The notes under the pieces: model-generated
What the model was told of the DNA's origin: nothing
Databases searched by the model: none
The model's input: the letters and a program-made list of their open reading frames with translations, nothing else
Part shown: in pieces, positions 61,979 to 64,000 of the stretch
How the letters are laid out: each line of letters begins with the position of its first letter
How positions within the stretch are numbered: the stretch's first letter is position 1
Position numbers and translations under genes: made by a program
Assembly (NCBI RefSeq): GCF_040412425.1
Contig: NC_089756.1
Location: 1,435,498 to 1,499,497 of the forward strand
From: Macrobrachium rosenbergii
Taxonomy: Eukaryota > Arthropoda > Malacostraca > Decapoda > Palaemonidae
Length of the DNA stretch: 64,000 nucleotides
Reading direction: 5' to 3'

Positions 61979-64000
61979 TTGTGGCATTGTTTATGGAGCT
62001 GCCAATGTTAGCCATGAAAGTAATTTCCCTACTCGTTATAAGAAAAGTTTGACTGACCTTAAAAAAGACAATACAATCCACATCACAAAAGCTGATAAGT
62101 TGAATAATATTGTAACTTTAGATAAAGCTGACTACATATCACGCATGCAAGCCTTACTGGATGATGATATGACTTACAAAAACTAACAAAAAATCTCCTT
62201 CACCAAGTCTTAAAAAATTTCAAAGCACATTGAAAAAAATCCTTAAAGATAAAAAAGAACTAACAGGTAAGTTGTCAGTAAAATTTCCCTCGTTACCTTA
62301 CTTGTACGGATTAGTAAAAATGCACAAAGAAAATAATCATATACGGCCTATGATTAGCACTGTTGGCTCAGCATCATAAAAACTTTCAAAATATATTACC
62401 AAGCTCTTGTCCCCGTTACTTGGTAATATCTCTGATTCTCACATATATAATTCACTAGATTTAATTGATAAATTAAACAAAATTACTTTTTGCCCCACTG
62501 ATAGATTCGTTAGTTTTGATGTTTGTTCTCTTTTTACTAAAGTCCCTATAGATTCTATTTTAGAGTATCTTAGTAGCGAACTAATCCATCAAGAATTGCC
62601 TCTACCTGTAAGTCATATTATTTCACTCTTTAGGTTGTGATTTGTGGTTGTAAGTTTATATTCAATGACGATTTCTACCAACAAATATTTGGTATGGCAA
62701 TGGGCAACCCTTAATCCCCACTCCTCTCAAACTTGTATACGGAATTCTTTGAAAGCGATATTTACCCAATATCATTTATACTCCTGTAAAGTGGTATAGA
62801 TATGTTGACGATGTTTTAGCTGTTTTCCCTGCTGGTACTGAAGTAAATGATTTACTCTCTAATTTGAATAACCAGGTACCATCCATTAAATTTACTTCAG
62901 AATTAGAAAAAGACATTTGCTTCACTTTCTGAAATGTTTTAATACATAGAAAACCATTTCAATGAAAATTCAGTATTCACTGGAAATCAACCATCAACTT
63001 AACTTATGTCCAATTTTATTCAGGCCACCACCTTAATATCTTAATATCCACTTTTCCATCTATGTTTTTACAAGCATTGCACATTGTCTGTGTCCAGTAT
63101 TTGGATGAAGAAATCGAATACATAAGAAAAATAGGGACAGGTTTATGTTAACCTTCACATACAGCCAACTAGATATTTGCTATAATAAAGACAACCAAAA
63201 GTTTCATAGTGAAAGTAACATGGAGAAAGAAACTCCTAAGAACATTCTTAGCATGCTTTATTTTAGTGGTTTTGAAACCATAAAATCATTTTTAAAATAT
63301 TTTAATGTCAACCTGGTTTTTTCCTATAACAACACATTAAAGGAATGTTAAAAAAATAGCCCTATGGAAAGCAACAACGCAATGTGTATAATTCCATGCT
63401 AGAACTGCTCTTCTCTTTATATAGGTCAACCCAGTAAGGATTTAGAATTGAGAATTAAACAGCATAAGTATTCTGTCAAAACTGGGCAAACATCCAATGC
63501 AATATCCATTTATTTAAGTGAAAACTCTCGCAGGATAAATTGGACTGACGGTTCAGTGATTGCCAGATCGGAAGATTTTTCTTCACAAAATCTTTTAGAA
63601 TCTGCTATTATACAGCTTACTTCCAGCTGTAATTTTAACCTTAGCCCTGGCATGTATTATTTGGATCCCTGTATTAGTAAAATGATCAAGATGACCTTAA
63701 AGATAAAATCACTGACTTAATTACTAATTAGTTACCTTATATATATTTTCTATGTATTCGTATGTTTAATATTTTTTTAATGTTCATTTTGCAAAAATTT
63801 TTATTGTTTACCATAAGGAGAATATAGTAATTTGTTGTACTTTTATAAATATATGTAATCAGCTTACTCATTCAAAGGTCATTTTTGGTAGTCGGTCTCT
63901 TCGCCTATATAATCCTTTAATTGACTCCTCCTGCTTCTGAGCTGTTGGGCCTAATCTTTTGCAAAATCTCTCAAATATTTACCTTTGTTTTGGTAGGTCC
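61979..64000 (+). pseudogene. Penelope-like element, plus copy, RT and GIY-YIG with many breaks
   Basis: Begins at a head-to-head join with the minus copy (YGAANVSHESNFP). RT motifs follow: NTIHITKADKLNNIVTLDKA (62070-62130), LYGLVKMHKENNHIRPMIST (about 62300), FVSFDVCSLFTKVPIDSILE (62506-62560), the catalytic WYRYVDDVLA (62792-62821, both Asp kept), then a linker and the GIY-YIG part (YIGQPSKDLELRIKQHKYS, 63420-63475; GQTSNAISIYLSENS). Stops or frameshifts near 62186, 62380, 62640, 62715, 62930 and 63355 rule out function. The 3' UTR runs to the window end. Confidence 0.9.

Overview
This window is eukaryotic and looks like a decapod crustacean or close arthropod relative, though species cannot be fixed from sequence alone. 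The signs are introns with GT/AG borders, very dense (TA)n, (CT)n and (ATT)n microsatellites, Penelope-like, gypsy, copia and hAT elements, and arthropod-style genes. Only two host genes can be assembled with confidence. There is no bacterial-style operon structure and no CRISPR array. I found no tRNA or rRNA gene.

Layout. 0-6.2 kb is tandem-repeat DNA: a 23-bp minisatellite, then a 2.9-kb satellite of 37-bp monomers arranged as 74-bp dimers. A short CpG-rich first coding exon on the minus strand (6.22-6.40 kb) carries an eh1/octapeptide-like motif and may start a homeodomain-type regulator whose other exons lie outside the window. 8.9-13.7 kb is microsatellite DNA with fold-back hairpins, a decayed Penelope fragment and a solo LTR fragment. 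14.7-20.8 kb (+) is a five-exon gene for a secreted-then-anchored Kunitz protease-inhibitor protein of 526 aa: signal peptide, Ser/Thr-rich stretch, one Kunitz domain, an eight-Cys module, a TM helix and a short tail. Its first intron contains a 1.8-kb TIR element.

23.5-47 kb is a graveyard of nested transposons: a minus-strand gypsy element with 1.6-kb LTRs, solo LTRs with a tRNA-Trp-like primer site, an hAT MITE with 8-bp duplications, a copia gag-integrase fragment, a 4-kb hAT with a fold-back element inside its transposase, a broken retroviral-type envelope gene, and two more gypsy pol fragments joined through a solo LTR. The nesting gives a relative order of insertion.

49.2-55.5 kb (+) is a four-coding-exon, 218-aa class I, metal-dependent O-methyltransferase (caffeoyl-CoA OMT-like). 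Its 4.8-kb third intron (second within the coding sequence) carries a 1.5-kb palindrome made of two inverted GIY-YIG (Penelope-type) copies, plus an 11-bp minisatellite. 56.5-58.2 kb is a TIR-bounded element. 58.7-60.1 kb is a tandemly amplified fold-back repeat bounded by (TA)n, related to the hairpin at 9.7 kb. 60.5-64.0 kb is a head-to-head pair of decayed Penelope-like elements.

The most unusual features are the recurring (TA)n-bounded hairpins, the GIY-YIG palindrome, and a perfect 57-nt inverted duplication linking two gypsy fragments.
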